Shown piece by piece: positions 16,532-24,854 of a DNA stretch of 64,000 nt. This DNA is from Anaerotignum lactatifermentans. GTDB taxonomy: Bacteria; Bacillota; Clostridia; Lachnospirales; Anaerotignaceae. Below the pieces are notes generated by a model. The model was not told the DNA's origin. It did no database searches and saw only the letters and a program-made list of their open reading frames with translations. The stretch covers positions 231,221 through 295,220 of the forward strand of contig NZ_JACSNY010000002.1 of the NCBI RefSeq assembly GCF_016902535.1, in the 5' to 3' direction. Numbering within the stretch: position 1 is the stretch's first letter; every line of letters begins with the position of its first letter. The translations under genes and the position numbers were made by a program.

Positions 16532-17487
16532 GATATTTTATCCACCATAACTGTTTTTAAGCTCTCCACTGCGGTATAAGGTGTACCGAAATCGCTTCTG
16601 CCGCGGAAGTTTTCTACTTTTTCGCCTTCGATCAGGAACTGTACACGGTCGATCTGATCCAGCTCACAAAGCGAATTGACCACGGAATAAATAGTCAGAA
16701 TTTCATTTACGTTGCTTGGCTTTGTTAAAAATTCCTGACTCAGGTTTACATAGCAGATTCCATCACTGGTAGTGGTAATATCCCGCAGTTTTGTATCCGC
16801 TGGAATCGTCGCAAAAGATCCATTTTCCAATGGCCCGGCGATGAGCTGTTCCATGATGGTTTTTTCTCTGGCCTGATTTGCGCTGACTTCTACCACACGA
16901 TCCTCTACGACCAGATCAGTGCCGTCTCCATTGGCGAAATACAGCTTCAGGATGGCATATTCCGTGGCGTCAGAAGAAATTTCCGGATTCAGCAATACAT
17001 TCTGTCGATCCATGGGCCCAACCAGGTCCCCTTCTTCATTTCGCAGAGGAACGCCTTCCACAGAAAGCTCCACATGCTCTACAAAATCCAGAGAGGTCAA
17101 GGTCCAGACAAGAGCAGAACGACATAATACCTCCTGGGAATTTTTCATTTCAAAATAACTTCCGGAAATATTCACACGGGCTGTGGTATCCTCTATCTGT
17201 ACGGATAAAAACTCCAGATCGTCCGGAACCACAGTTACCATGCCGTCTTTTGGAGAAGGTTCTTTCATAGAATTCAAAAGCTGCATAGCTGCCTCCTCCC
17301 TGGAAATATCGTCAGCTATTGTGGTTTTCTGAGCCTTCAGATCATAATTGGCTGTTGTGTAGTATATTTCCGCTTTATCGCTGCTGTCTCCGTAGATACT
17401 GCTGAACAGCAGTACGGCACAGGGAATCAGAATGATGCATATAATGATCCCTAATACCAGATTCAGCAGCAGCTTTTTTTTCCTCAC
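16528..17487 (-). CDS. Membrane-anchored protein with two GerMN domains
   Basis: 319 residues starting with GTG at 17487 after AAGGAGG. One N-terminal transmembrane helix (about 8-30) and two GerMN repeats (about 80-175 and 190-300), seen by the repeated pattern of LxxGP and VNLSxxF type strands (TARVNISGSYFEM and CYVNLSQEFL). GerMN domains occur in GerM, needed for spore formation and germination in Bacillus, and in LpqB-type lipoproteins next to two-component systems. It follows a histidine kinase and response regulator here, like lpqB in mtrAB-lpqB of Actinobacteria, which is suggestive but not proof of a signalling link. Confidence 0.8.
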   Translation of the reverse strand: MRKKKLLLNLVLGIIICIILIPCAVLLFSSIYGDSSDKAEIYYTTANYDLKAQKTTIADDISREEAAMQLLNSMKEPSPKDGMVTVVPDDLEFLSVQIEDTTARVNISGSYFEMKNSQEVLCRSALVWTLTSLDFVEHVELSVEGVPLRNEEGDLVGPMDRQNVLLNPEISSDATEYAILKLYFANGDGTDLVVEDRVVEVSANQAREKTIMEQLIAGPLENGSFATIPADTKLRDITTTSDGICYVNLSQEFLTKPSNVNEILTIYSVVNSLCELDQIDRVQFLIEGEKVENFRGRSDFGTPYTAVESLKTVMVDKIS

Positions 17488-17521
17488 AATCGAAACGCCT
17501 CCTTCCGCCTTTGGCCGGTCC

Positions 17522-18964
17522 TCAGTTATTCTGGCTTTGACGAAGAGGAATTCGCACCAGCATGGATGTTCCCTCTTCTTCTTTACTGCTTACTTTGATG
17601 CTGCCGTTATGCATCATGACGGTAGCGTGTGTAATCGAAAGCCCCAGACCGGTGCCGCCGGTTTCTCTGTCTCGGGTTTTGTCTACACGGTAGAAGCGCT
17701 CAAATACCCGGGTCACTTCTTCCTCGGGAATTCCGATTCCGGTATCAGATACCGTGATGAAAGCATTCTGATGGTCCGCATCCAGCAAAACAACAACAGA
17801 GCCGCCTTCCGGCGTGTATTTGATGGCATTATCTATAATATTGGAGATTGCCAGTGTCAATTTCATTTCGTCGATCTCCGCGGTGACCTCCTGCTTGATC
17901 TGCAGATCCAGCGTAATATTTTTTGCTGCCGCCAAAGGAGAAAGCCGTTTGCAGATTTCTTCGATCATCTGATGCAGATCCACATCAGCGAAATTCAAAG
18001 GGATCTCTTTCTGATCCAGTTTGACCAAAGTCAGCAGATCATTGATAATGGCCGTCATACGGTCGATTTCGGAATTGATGTCGTGCAGGAATTCCACGTA
18101 CATCTCTTTGGGCGCGTCCTCCTGCAGCAGAATAGATTCCGACAGTACCTTAACAGAACTGAGCGGTGTTTTCAGCTCATGAGACACATTGGATACAAAC
18201 TGCTGGCGGGAGGAATCTACCTTTTCCAGCTGATCCGCCATATGGTTGCAGGCCAGTGCCAGATCCACAATCTCATTATGCAGCCGGTCTTTTACAACGA
18301 TACGCTGCTCCAGATGGCCCTCTGACATCTTCTGGATCACGTTAATCATTCGTTTGATGGGAGAAGTAAACAGCTGTGACATAGCTACCATCACTACAAT
18401 CACAATGACCCCCAGCATTGCCAGCAGGATATAAGCTTTTCCCGCAATATTTCCTACGGTATCAGATACATCCGACAAGGAATCTACAATCAGCACTACT
18501 CCGGCGTGCTGTGTACCGCCGACAATGGAAGCGGCGGCATATACTGTGCCGTTTTCCTGCTCATTGGCTACGTCTTTGTTTTCCAGCGCCTCCATAACTT
18601 CCGGCAGCAGATAGGTCTTGCTTGTATCCTCATAACCGGTATCATAGACGACCATGGCGGAGGAGTCCAGAATCAGAATACGAAAATCCTTATCCTGCGC
18701 CGTTTCCAGTATCATTTCTTCCAGCGCTTCTCTGCTTTCGTCGCTGGTAAAAAAATCATTCGAAGTCAACTGCCCTGCGACGACATTGGCCTGACTAAGC
18801 AGTTCCTTTTTTCGTTCTTCCACAAAATAGCCCTGTATCGAATGCAGAATGGTGTTGGCCACCAACATCAGAGGAATGATCCCTACAATAATGTAGGTAA
18901 TCAGAAGAATCCACCGCAGACTGATAAACGGGGCGTTCTTTTTCTTAATTAAAATAATAACCAA
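17522..18964 (-). CDS. Sensor histidine kinase
   Basis: 480 residues. Two transmembrane helices (about 16-40 and 176-198) flank an extracytoplasmic PAS/Cache-like sensor, then HAMP (about 200-250), HisKA with phospho-acceptor H262 in SHELKTP, and HATPase with N-box NIIDNAIKYTPEGG and G-boxes DTGIGIPEEE and GTGLGL. Build is like WalK/PhoR. The frame begins with TTG at 18964, immediately after GGGGAG; that spacing is too tight, so translation may begin a few codons later, even at an ATT. It overlaps the response regulator gene by 20 bases. Confidence 0.9.
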   Translation of the reverse strand: MVIILIKKKNAPFISLRWILLITYIIVGIIPLMLVANTILHSIQGYFVEERKKELLSQANVVAGQLTSNDFFTSDESREALEEMILETAQDKDFRILILDSSAMVVYDTGYEDTSKTYLLPEVMEALENKDVANEQENGTVYAAASIVGGTQHAGVVLIVDSLSDVSDTVGNIAGKAYILLAMLGVIVIVVMVAMSQLFTSPIKRMINVIQKMSEGHLEQRIVVKDRLHNEIVDLALACNHMADQLEKVDSSRQQFVSNVSHELKTPLSSVKVLSESILLQEDAPKEMYVEFLHDINSEIDRMTAIINDLLTLVKLDQKEIPLNFADVDLHQMIEEICKRLSPLAAAKNITLDLQIKQEVTAEIDEMKLTLAISNIIDNAIKYTPEGGSVVVLLDADHQNAFITVSDTGIGIPEEEVTRVFERFYRVDKTRDRETGGTGLGLSITHATVMMHNGSIKVSSKEEEGTSMLVRIPLRQSQNN

Positions 18965-19634
18965 CTCCCCATTTTGTAAAGATATATTTTGGTTCGCTTG
19001 GATTTGTCTCTATTTTCTCACGCAAGCGGCGCACATGCACGTCCACAGTACGCACGTCTCCGGGATAATCGTACCCCCATACGGTATCCAGCAGTTTTTC
19101 CCGGCTGTATACTTTCCCGGGGTTTTCCATCAAAAGCTCCAGAAGATCAAATTCCTTTGCCGTCAGATTGACTTCTTTTCCGCTGATGAAAACACGGCGG
19201 CTGTCATAGGTCAGCTCCAGGTCTCTTGCCCTTAGCACATTTTTGGTCTGGGGCTCCGCAGCGACTTTTTTCACGCTTCGTCTGAGAATAGCCTTGATTC
19301 TCGCCTTCAGTTCCAGAATATTAAATGGTTTTGTGATATAATCATCAGCGCCGTATTCCAGCCCCATGATTTTATCCATATCCTCGCCTTTGGCTGTCAC
19401 CATGATAATGGGAATCTGAGAAAATTCCCGCACCTGCTGGCAGACCTGCAAACCGTCCATTTTGGGCAGCATAACATCCAGAACCACCAGATCAAAATTC
19501 TCCTCTTTAATATGCTGCAAAGCTTCTTCCCCGTCATAAGCGGGCACAACCTCCATGCCGTCCTGTTCCAGAGAAAATTTGATGCCTTTTACAATGAGTT
19601 TCTCATCATCCACCACCAAAATACGATACGCCAT
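18945..19634 (-). CDS. OmpR/PhoB-family response regulator
   Basis: 229 residues. Receiver domain with acidic pair D9/D10, phospho-acceptor D53 in VVLDVMLP, Thr in VTAKG and Lys in YITKPF; C-terminal winged-helix domain with LTAKEFDLLELL and VDVHVRRLREKIE. Partner of the overlapping histidine kinase. GGAGG precedes the ATG. Its operon carries comEA upstream and comEC downstream, so it might act on DNA uptake or envelope genes; this is inference from context only. Confidence 0.92.
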   Translation of the reverse strand: MAYRILVVDDEKLIVKGIKFSLEQDGMEVVPAYDGEEALQHIKEENFDLVVLDVMLPKMDGLQVCQQVREFSQIPIIMVTAKGEDMDKIMGLEYGADDYITKPFNILELKARIKAILRRSVKKVAAEPQTKNVLRARDLELTYDSRRVFISGKEVNLTAKEFDLLELLMENPGKVYSREKLLDTVWGYDYPGDVRTVDVHVRRLREKIETNPSEPKYIFTKWGVGYYFN

Positions 19635-19652
19635 CTCTTCATCCTCCTGTCT

Positions 19653-20021
19653 CTATTCTATGGTAATAAATTCTTTGATATTTTCATAAGTCTTTTCCCC
19701 AATGCCGGATACCTTCATGATATCTTCCTTTGAAAGAAAAGGTCCGTTTGTCTGCCGGTAATCCACAATCCGCTGGGAGATCTTCTCCCCGATTCCCTCT
19801 AGCAGCATCAGCTCTGACTGCCCGGCCTCATTGATATTGACAGTAAAACTGCCGTCTTCTGCCGCCTGCCGCACGTCCTCTTCCGTTAGAGAAAGCGCCG
19901 CAGCGGGCTCTGTTTCCGTTCCCATCCGCAGCGTGCCTTTCGCCTGCATATGTGCATAAGCAGTGCCGGAAAGCAGGAAAAACAGCAGCAGTACCACAAG
20001 TTTTTTGCGTCCTTTTTTCAT
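19653..20021 (-). CDS. comEA: ComEA-type helix-hairpin-helix DNA-binding protein
   Basis: 122 residues with a signal sequence or N-terminal anchor (about 1-23). The last 65 residues are the ComEA HhH pair: VNINEAGQSELMLLEGIGEK and SKEDIMKVSGIGEKTYENIK. It lacks the SLBB domain of Bacillus ComEA (about 205 residues), so it is a short version. ComEA captures double-stranded DNA outside the membrane and passes it to ComEC, whose gene is four genes downstream in the same direction. Confidence 0.85.
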   Translation of the reverse strand: MKKGRKKLVVLLLFFLLSGTAYAHMQAKGTLRMGTETEPAAALSLTEEDVRQAAEDGSFTVNINEAGQSELMLLEGIGEKISQRIVDYRQTNGPFLSKEDIMKVSGIGEKTYENIKEFITIE

Positions 20022-20253
20022 ATTCTATCCTTCGATCAAAAACTTAATGAAAAATAATATTCCTTTTCCTGTTTTTTCTGGTATAATTTTAAAGGTATGC
20101 TAATATTTTATTTGTTACAGCGGCACAGCCTTCAAAAAAAACACCTGCTTTAAAAAAACAGGGACTGTAAAAGCCCGGATCAAATGGAAATGACCCAAAG
20201 GCTTTCGCTGTAATTGTACCATATTTTTCAGAAATATCATATAGGAGATTCCC

Positions 20254-21672
20254 ATGAAACATAAAATTTTTGCTTTGCTGATGACTTGCGTAATGGCCTT
20301 TTCCTTTTGCTGCACGGCTTTTGCGGAAAGTGTGACAAACGAAACAGAAACCGTTTCAACGAACGATACGGTATCAAACGACACATCTTCTGATGATGTC
20401 CAGGATACAGACTTAACTTTGACCGCCGCTTCGGCCATTCTGATAGATGCAACAACAGGCAGGATTCTTTACGAGAAGAACGCCTATGAAAAACAGTATC
20501 CCGCCAGCATTACGAAATTGATGACCATTTTGCTTGCTCTGGAAAATGGAACCTTAACGGATGAGGTTACGTTCTCCCATGAAGCGGTTTACAGCATCGA
20601 GCAGGGAAGCGCCCATATCGCCATACAGGAGGGAGAGGTTCTGACGCTGGAGCAGGTGCTTTATGGCATCATTCTTCGTTCCGCCAATGAATGTGCCAAT
20701 GCCGCCGGTGAATTCGTAGACGGCTCTCTGGAGGCATTCGCTCAGCATATGACAGAACGAGCGAAGGAACTGGGCTGCCAAAATACGAATTTTGTCAATG
20801 CTAACGGTCTTTTTGACGAAAATCATTATACCACCGCCTACGATATGGCTTTGATTGCACAGGCGCTTTTAAAAAACGATACCTACCGTTCTATGATGTC
20901 CAACACATATTACGAGATTCCCCCTACCAATAAGCAGACAGAGACCAGATATCTTTACGGCCAGCATCAGATGCTTAATCCCAATTCCCTTTATTATTAT
21001 GAGTACGCTGAGGGCGGAAAAACTGGCTATACGGTGGAGGCACAGAACACGCTGGTGACTTACGCGAAAAAGAATGATACCGAACTGATCGCCGTTGTTT
21101 TGAAATGCAGTGGTGCGCAGCATTATGTTGATACAAAGGCATTGTTTGATTATGGTTTTGCCAACTACAAAACGGCCAAAATCCTTTCTGCGGGGGAAAT
21201 CAGCCAGAATGTGGAGATTACAGAAACCTATCATGACAAAACAGAGGTAAAGAAAACCATTTCCGCTGTTTTGTCTCAGGATGTTTACGCAACGCTCCCC
21301 ATAGACGCGGATGTATCACAGGTGCAGCAGGAAATCCACTGTGACACCACGAAAGAGGTTCCTGTGACGGCGGGAGATGCCCTGGGGACCGTAACCCTTA
21401 CCTTAAACGGTGAAACCATTGGAACGGCGGAGCTGACAGCCGAGACGAACGTAGCGGCAACCACAGACGAAGAGCGGGCAGAAGCCAGTGCCCAGACACG
21501 AAATAAAATCCTGAAAATCATTGGCGCTGTTGCAGGCGGTTTGATCCTGGTATTTTTGATCCTGTTAGGTATCTGCCGCTATATTGGCCATAGACGCCGT
21601 ATGAAGCGCAGAGCCAGAAGAAAAGCGGAACGGAAAAAACGTCTTTCCCGTCATGATTCTTTTCCTCGGTAA
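20254..21672 (+). CDS. D-alanyl-D-alanine carboxypeptidase (peptidase S11, DacF type)
   Basis: 472 residues. Signal peptide (cleavage after AFA, residue 24), a Thr/Asp-rich linker, and the penicillin-binding catalytic motifs SITK (S85, K88), SAN (143-145) and KTG (256-258). A C-terminal domain is followed by a transmembrane helix (about 410-432) and a basic cytoplasmic tail rich in Arg/Lys, an anchor instead of the usual amphipathic helix. The enzyme trims the terminal D-Ala of peptidoglycan stem peptides. An extended -10 TGGTATAAT is at 20079-20087, leaving a leader of about 160 bases with small hairpins. Confidence 0.9.
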   Translation: MKHKIFALLMTCVMAFSFCCTAFAESVTNETETVSTNDTVSNDTSSDDVQDTDLTLTAASAILIDATTGRILYEKNAYEKQYPASITKLMTILLALENGTLTDEVTFSHEAVYSIEQGSAHIAIQEGEVLTLEQVLYGIILRSANECANAAGEFVDGSLEAFAQHMTERAKELGCQNTNFVNANGLFDENHYTTAYDMALIAQALLKNDTYRSMMSNTYYEIPPTNKQTETRYLYGQHQMLNPNSLYYYEYAEGGKTGYTVEAQNTLVTYAKKNDTELIAVVLKCSGAQHYVDTKALFDYGFANYKTAKILSAGEISQNVEITETYHDKTEVKKTISAVLSQDVYATLPIDADVSQVQQEIHCDTTKEVPVTAGDALGTVTLTLNGETIGTAELTAETNVAATTDEERAEASAQTRNKILKIIGAVAGGLILVFLILLGICRYIGHRRRMKRRARRKAERKKRLSRHDSFPR

Positions 21673-21675
21673 ATA

Positions 21676-21717
21676 AAAATGAGTCGGACAGTTGAAACTG
21701 TACCGGCTCATTTTTTT
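21676..21717. terminator. Bidirectional terminator between dacF-like gene and DUF5662 gene
   Basis: Hairpin with arms around 21676-21693 and 21697-21713 and T-runs in both directions, between two convergent genes. Confidence 0.85.
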
Positions 21718-22315
21718 AGAGTATTTTAGTATATCTTTTCTTTTTGGTGTGTCTTCTGCAAAAAGCCATAAAACGCTCTTTTCTGTCCTTTCGCAGAATA
21801 TACCGGGCATAGGCGAAGGTTTCATCCTCTCCCTTTTCCGCCAGCATCTGCAGGAGATGTTCCAGCAATTTCAGAGACTCCGGATGCATAACGGTATGTA
21901 CACGTCTGCTTTTTTTATGATATTCCCAAGGGCTGGCGTTGGTATAAGCCCCTTTTTGATAGGTGCGGCAGGCTGCGATTCGATCCATGAACATTTCCAC
22001 CACAAAATGCACGGGCATTTTCATGCCGCCTAATATTTGATCCGACTGAAGGGTATAGTCGATCCAGTATTCGAAATGGTGCTTGTTCCTGCCTTTATGA
22101 TGAAGCCAGGAGGCAGAATATCCTTTCGCTTCTCTTTCAGCGTTATTGGGGCTGCGGTCTCCCTGGAAATACCGGGCACCTACCAGAAATTCCGTGGGAG
22201 AATATTTGGACAAGTCATGAAGCAGTCCCTGCCGATAAAGTCCAACCTTAAAACAATATTGTCTTACCAGACGTCTGTGATATGTTATGGTGCAAAAATG
22301 CTCCCATGCTTTCAT
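21716..22315 (-). CDS. DUF5662 family protein
   Basis: 199 residues, basic, rich in His and aromatic residues. Features of the family: LHDLSKYSPTEF near residue 35 and the HHKGRNKHHFEYW cluster near 71-83, both looking like metal-binding, HD-phosphohydrolase-like surroundings. Function has not been established for this family. GGGGGAAG precedes the ATG. Next gene upstream is separated by a terminator, so it is probably transcribed alone. Confidence 0.75.
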   Translation of the reverse strand: MKAWEHFCTITYHRRLVRQYCFKVGLYRQGLLHDLSKYSPTEFLVGARYFQGDRSPNNAEREAKGYSASWLHHKGRNKHHFEYWIDYTLQSDQILGGMKMPVHFVVEMFMDRIAACRTYQKGAYTNASPWEYHKKSRRVHTVMHPESLKLLEHLLQMLAEKGEDETFAYARYILRKDRKERFMAFCRRHTKKKRYTKIL

Positions 22316-22342
22316 GACGCTTCCCCCTTTCTATATTGTTGG

Positions 22343-22370
22343 AAAAGACATCCCCAAAGGAGATGTCTTT
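22343..22370 (-). terminator. Terminator after the isochorismatase-like gene
   Basis: Short hairpin (22343-22352 with 22362-22370) followed on the minus strand by TTTT. Moderate quality. Confidence 0.6.
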
Positions 22371-22376
22371 CGCCGT

Positions 22377-22919
22377 TTATTTTACCAGTTTGGACACAGC
22401 TTTAAACTGAGGGCTTTTTGCGCCGCCGGTCAGTTCAAAAAGAGCCTGTTCACAAGTGGTCATATATGCGCCCTCTTTTACCATGCGCATAATGCCGATT
22501 TCTTTATCATACAGCTTTCTGGAGCCGATACAGTCCGCAACAACAAATACATTGCAGCCCGCCTCCAGAAGGTCACATACTGTCTGAAGCACACAGATAT
22601 GCGCCTCCACACCGCATACAATCACATTTTTCTTGCCTTTTTCCTTTGCCCATGCGGCAAATTCTTCACAGTCACAGCAGGAAAAAGATGTTTTTTCCAT
22701 GTAGCTGAACTGCTCAAAACACTCTGTCAGTACAGGCAGTGTTTCTCCCAGCCCTTTTGTGTACTGCTGAGAAAAAGCAATGGGAATATCGAACAGCTGA
22801 AGACCTTTGGCAAGGATTGCTGTTTTTTCCATAATAGCATCGTTACCATGGATAGCGGGAACCAGACGTTCCTGAAAGTCGATAAAAAGTGCAGCCGTAT
22901 CTTCTGGGCGTAATTTCAT
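22377..22919 (-). CDS. Isochorismatase-family cysteine hydrolase
   Basis: 180 residues. The catalytic triad of the family is visible: D14 in LFIDFQ, K76 in YMEKTSFS and nucleophile C109 in GVEAHICVLQT. Members include nicotinamidases, N-carbamoyl hydrolases and YcaC-like proteins; the sequence looks most like the YcaC/hydrolase group, not a clear nicotinamidase. GGAGG precedes the ATG. Monocistronic. Confidence 0.85.
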   Translation of the reverse strand: MKLRPEDTAALFIDFQERLVPAIHGNDAIMEKTAILAKGLQLFDIPIAFSQQYTKGLGETLPVLTECFEQFSYMEKTSFSCCDCEEFAAWAKEKGKKNVIVCGVEAHICVLQTVCDLLEAGCNVFVVADCIGSRKLYDKEIGIMRMVKEGAYMTTCEQALFELTGGAKSPQFKAVSKLVK

Positions 22920-22985
22920 AAAATAATTCCTCCTAGTTTTATAGTCTGGATTTATTTTACTTCAAAAAAGACTTCTTGTCCATCC

Positions 22986-23762
22986 CTACACATATTTTCG
23001 CATCCGCTGTAAGGCTGTTTTTTCCAAGCGGGAAACCTGTGCCTGACTGATGCCGATTTCACTGCTGACTTCCGTCTGTGTTTTGCCTTCAAAAAAACGC
23101 ATGGAAACGATTTTTCTTTCCCGCTCCGTCAGATGCTCCATAGCCTCCTGCAACGTCAGATTTTCCAGCCAGGAGGCATCCCCGTTTTTTTCATCGCTGA
23201 CCTGGTCCATAACGAAAAGCGTATCTCCGCTGTCATGATAAATCGGCTCAAAAAGAGAAACCGGGTCCTGTATGGCGTCCAGAGCCATGACCACGCTTTC
23301 TTTCGGCAGTTCCATCTCTTTTGCGATTTCTTCTACGGAGGGTTCTCTGGAGTGTTCCGCCGTCAGCCGCTCCCGCACTTGCAGAGCCTTATAGGCGGTA
23401 TCCCGCAGGGAACGGCTTACTCGGATGCTGTTGTTGTCCCGCAGATACCGGCGAACTTCTCCGCTAATCATAGGACAAAGATAACTGGAAGGCATTACAT
23501 CGATTTCCGGATTGAAATTTTCAATGGCCTTCAGCAGCCCAACTACACCGACCTGAAACAGATCGTCCATATCATCACAGCGATTCTCGAACCGCTTGAT
23601 TACACTCAGGACCAGCCGCAGATTGCCTTCGATCAGCTTTTCCCGGGCCGAAATATCCCCATTGCGGTACTGGCGGAACAATTCTTTTGCCTCCAGCGCG
23701 CTCAAGACCGGCAGCTGTGAAGTATTTACGCCGCTGATCTCTACCTTCTTATAATATCCCAA
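22986..23762 (-). CDS. sigG: Forespore sigma factor SigG (TTG start)
   Basis: 258 residues, against 260 in Bacillus. Region 1 VEISGVNTSQLPVLS, region 2 DLFQVGVVGLLKAIENFN, region 3 SRSLRDTAYKALQVRERL and LDAIQDPVSLFEPIYHD, region 4 GISQAQVSRLEK are all SigG-like. The open frame runs up to an ATG at 23849, but I choose TTG at 23762: it follows GAGGTG and gives the conserved N-terminus length. Late forespore transcription factor, active after engulfment. A sigma-F-like promoter is upstream. Here sigG is not cotranscribed with sigE because a small oppositely oriented gene separates them. Confidence 0.92.
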   Translation of the reverse strand: MGYYKKVEISGVNTSQLPVLSALEAKELFRQYRNGDISAREKLIEGNLRLVLSVIKRFENRCDDMDDLFQVGVVGLLKAIENFNPEIDVMPSSYLCPMISGEVRRYLRDNNSIRVSRSLRDTAYKALQVRERLTAEHSREPSVEEIAKEMELPKESVVMALDAIQDPVSLFEPIYHDSGDTLFVMDQVSDEKNGDASWLENLTLQEAMEHLTERERKIVSMRFFEGKTQTEVSSEIGISQAQVSRLEKTALQRMRKYV

Positions 23763-23802
23763 ATCCAACACCTCGGTTTCTTTCAAAGGAAAAGATATAC
23801 TG

Positions 23803-23832
23803 TAAATTTTCCCTGCGAAAACCAAAATATAC
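23803..23832 (-). promoter_or_regulatory. Putative sigma-F promoter of sigG
   Basis: Minus strand: GTATA (23832-23828), 15 bases, GGAAAATTTA (23812-23803). Compared with the sigma-F consensus GYWTA-N15-GGNNANAHTR one position differs. Bacillus sigG is transcribed by sigma-F. Start codon about 40 bases downstream of the -10. Confidence 0.6.
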
Positions 23833-23869
23833 CCCGCAAAGAGCGCCATAATATGCTACCGCTTTTCAG

Positions 23870-23898
23870 GTATAAGAAAAGAAAAAATGGATATGTTA
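23870..23898 (+). promoter_or_regulatory. Putative sigma-G promoter of the 55-residue gene
   Basis: Plus strand: GTATA (23870-23874), 17 bases, TATGTTA (23892-23898). One base differs from GHATR-N17/18-CATNHTA. The ribosome site begins only a few bases after the expected transcription start. It points away from the sigma-F-like promoter of sigG. Confidence 0.5.
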
Positions 23899-23917
23899 GA
23901 TAAAAAGGAGGGGTCTT

Positions 23918-24085
23918 ATGCAGCAAATCCAATTATCTGAAGGCGTTTCACGTATGCAGGAAGGACGATACAGCACAAGACGAAGTACCAGGTGTATCCA
24001 TGGATGTCCCAGAGAAGTGACGGACCATGGCTTTGGCAAATCCTTAAATATGGACCTGGATCGCATCCATGCCATTGACACATAA
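23918..24085 (+). CDS. Unrecognised 55-residue protein between sigG and sigE
   Basis: Too short for usual gene calling. ATG at 23918 four bases after AAGGAGGGG, stop TAA at 24083-24085. The peptide begins MQQIQLSEGVSRMQEGRY, has a basic middle with two Cys (RCIHGC at 26-30) and ends LDRIHAIDT; no signal or membrane helix. It is on the strand opposite to its neighbours, with a sigma-G-like promoter before it and a hairpin terminator at its end. This placement suggests a small forespore product. I know no family for it. The start, promoter and terminator all agree, which is the support for it being real. Confidence 0.6.
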   Translation: MQQIQLSEGVSRMQEGRYSTRRSTRCIHGCPREVTDHGFGKSLNMDLDRIHAIDT

Positions 24086-24119
24086 AAACAGCACCTTCCT
24101 TTTTCAAGGGGTGCTGTTT
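24084..24119. terminator. Terminator of sigE, shared with the 55-residue gene
   Basis: Hairpin arms 24084-24095 and 24108-24119 with five T on the minus strand (sigE side) and TTT on the plus strand. It overlaps the small gene's stop codon. Confidence 0.75.
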
Positions 24120-24122
24120 GCG

Positions 24123-24854
24123 CTACATCAATTTGTTAATTTCCTTTTTCAGTCTGCCCATGATCTTTTTTTCCAGTCTGGAAATATATGATTGGGAGAT
24201 GCCCAAAAGGTCGGCCACTTCCTTCTGGGTCCGTTCCGTAGTTTCAGGGAGAATCCCGAAGCGCATTTCCACTATCTTCCGCTCTCTGCCGGAAAGCTTT
24301 TCCATGGCCTTTTGCAGCAGATCGTGATTCACTTCATCCTCAATGCTTTTATAAATCACATCCCCCTCCGTCCCCAAAATATCAGAAAGCAGCAGTTCAT
24401 TGCCTTCCCAGTCCACATTCAGAGGTTCGTCGATGGAAACCTCTGCCTTTGTTTTGCTGTTGCGCCGTAAGTACATCAGGATTTCGTTTTCGATACACCG
24501 GGAGGCATAGGTAGCCAGCTTGATTTTGCGCTCTGTGTTAAAGGTATTGATGGCTTTAATCAGTCCAATGGTACCGATAGAGATCAGATCCTCCACATTG
24601 ATGCCGGTATTCTCAAACTTTCTGGCGATATACACCACCAGCCGCAGATTCCGCTCGATGAGGATAGATTTTACCTGTACATCATCCTCGCCGCCTAATT
24701 GTTCCAGCAACAGAGCCTCTTCCTCCCCTTTGAGCGGCGGAGGAAATACGTCGCTTCCGCCGATATAATAGATCCCCTCTTTTTTCCGCCATCTCCGGTA
24801 TCCATTTTCCAAACGATACTTCATCATAAACAGAAGATATTTCCATTGACTCAT
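24123..24854 (-). CDS. sigE: Mother-cell sigma factor SigE (pro-form)
   Basis: 243 residues from the ATG at 24854 ([18 protein letters not shown]), chosen for GGAGGAGGAAAG before it; Bacillus SigE is 239. The N-terminal basic amphipathic stretch is the pro-sequence cut by SpoIIGA. Sigma-70 regions: [27 protein letters not shown] (residues about 68-94, core binding and -10) and [12 protein letters not shown] (-35 recognition). Directs early mother-cell transcription. Overlaps spoIIGA by four bases. Confidence 0.94.
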   Translation of the reverse strand: MSQWKYLLFMMKYRLENGYRRWRKKEGIYYIGGSDVFPPPLKGEEEALLLEQLGGEDDVQVKSILIERNLRLVVYIARKFENTGINVEDLISIGTIGLIKAINTFNTERKIKLATYASRCIENEILMYLRRNSKTKAEVSIDEPLNVDWEGNELLLSDILGTEGDVIYKSIEDEVNHDLLQKAMEKLSGRERKIVEMRFGILPETTERTQKEVADLLGISQSYISRLEKKIMGRLKKEINKLM

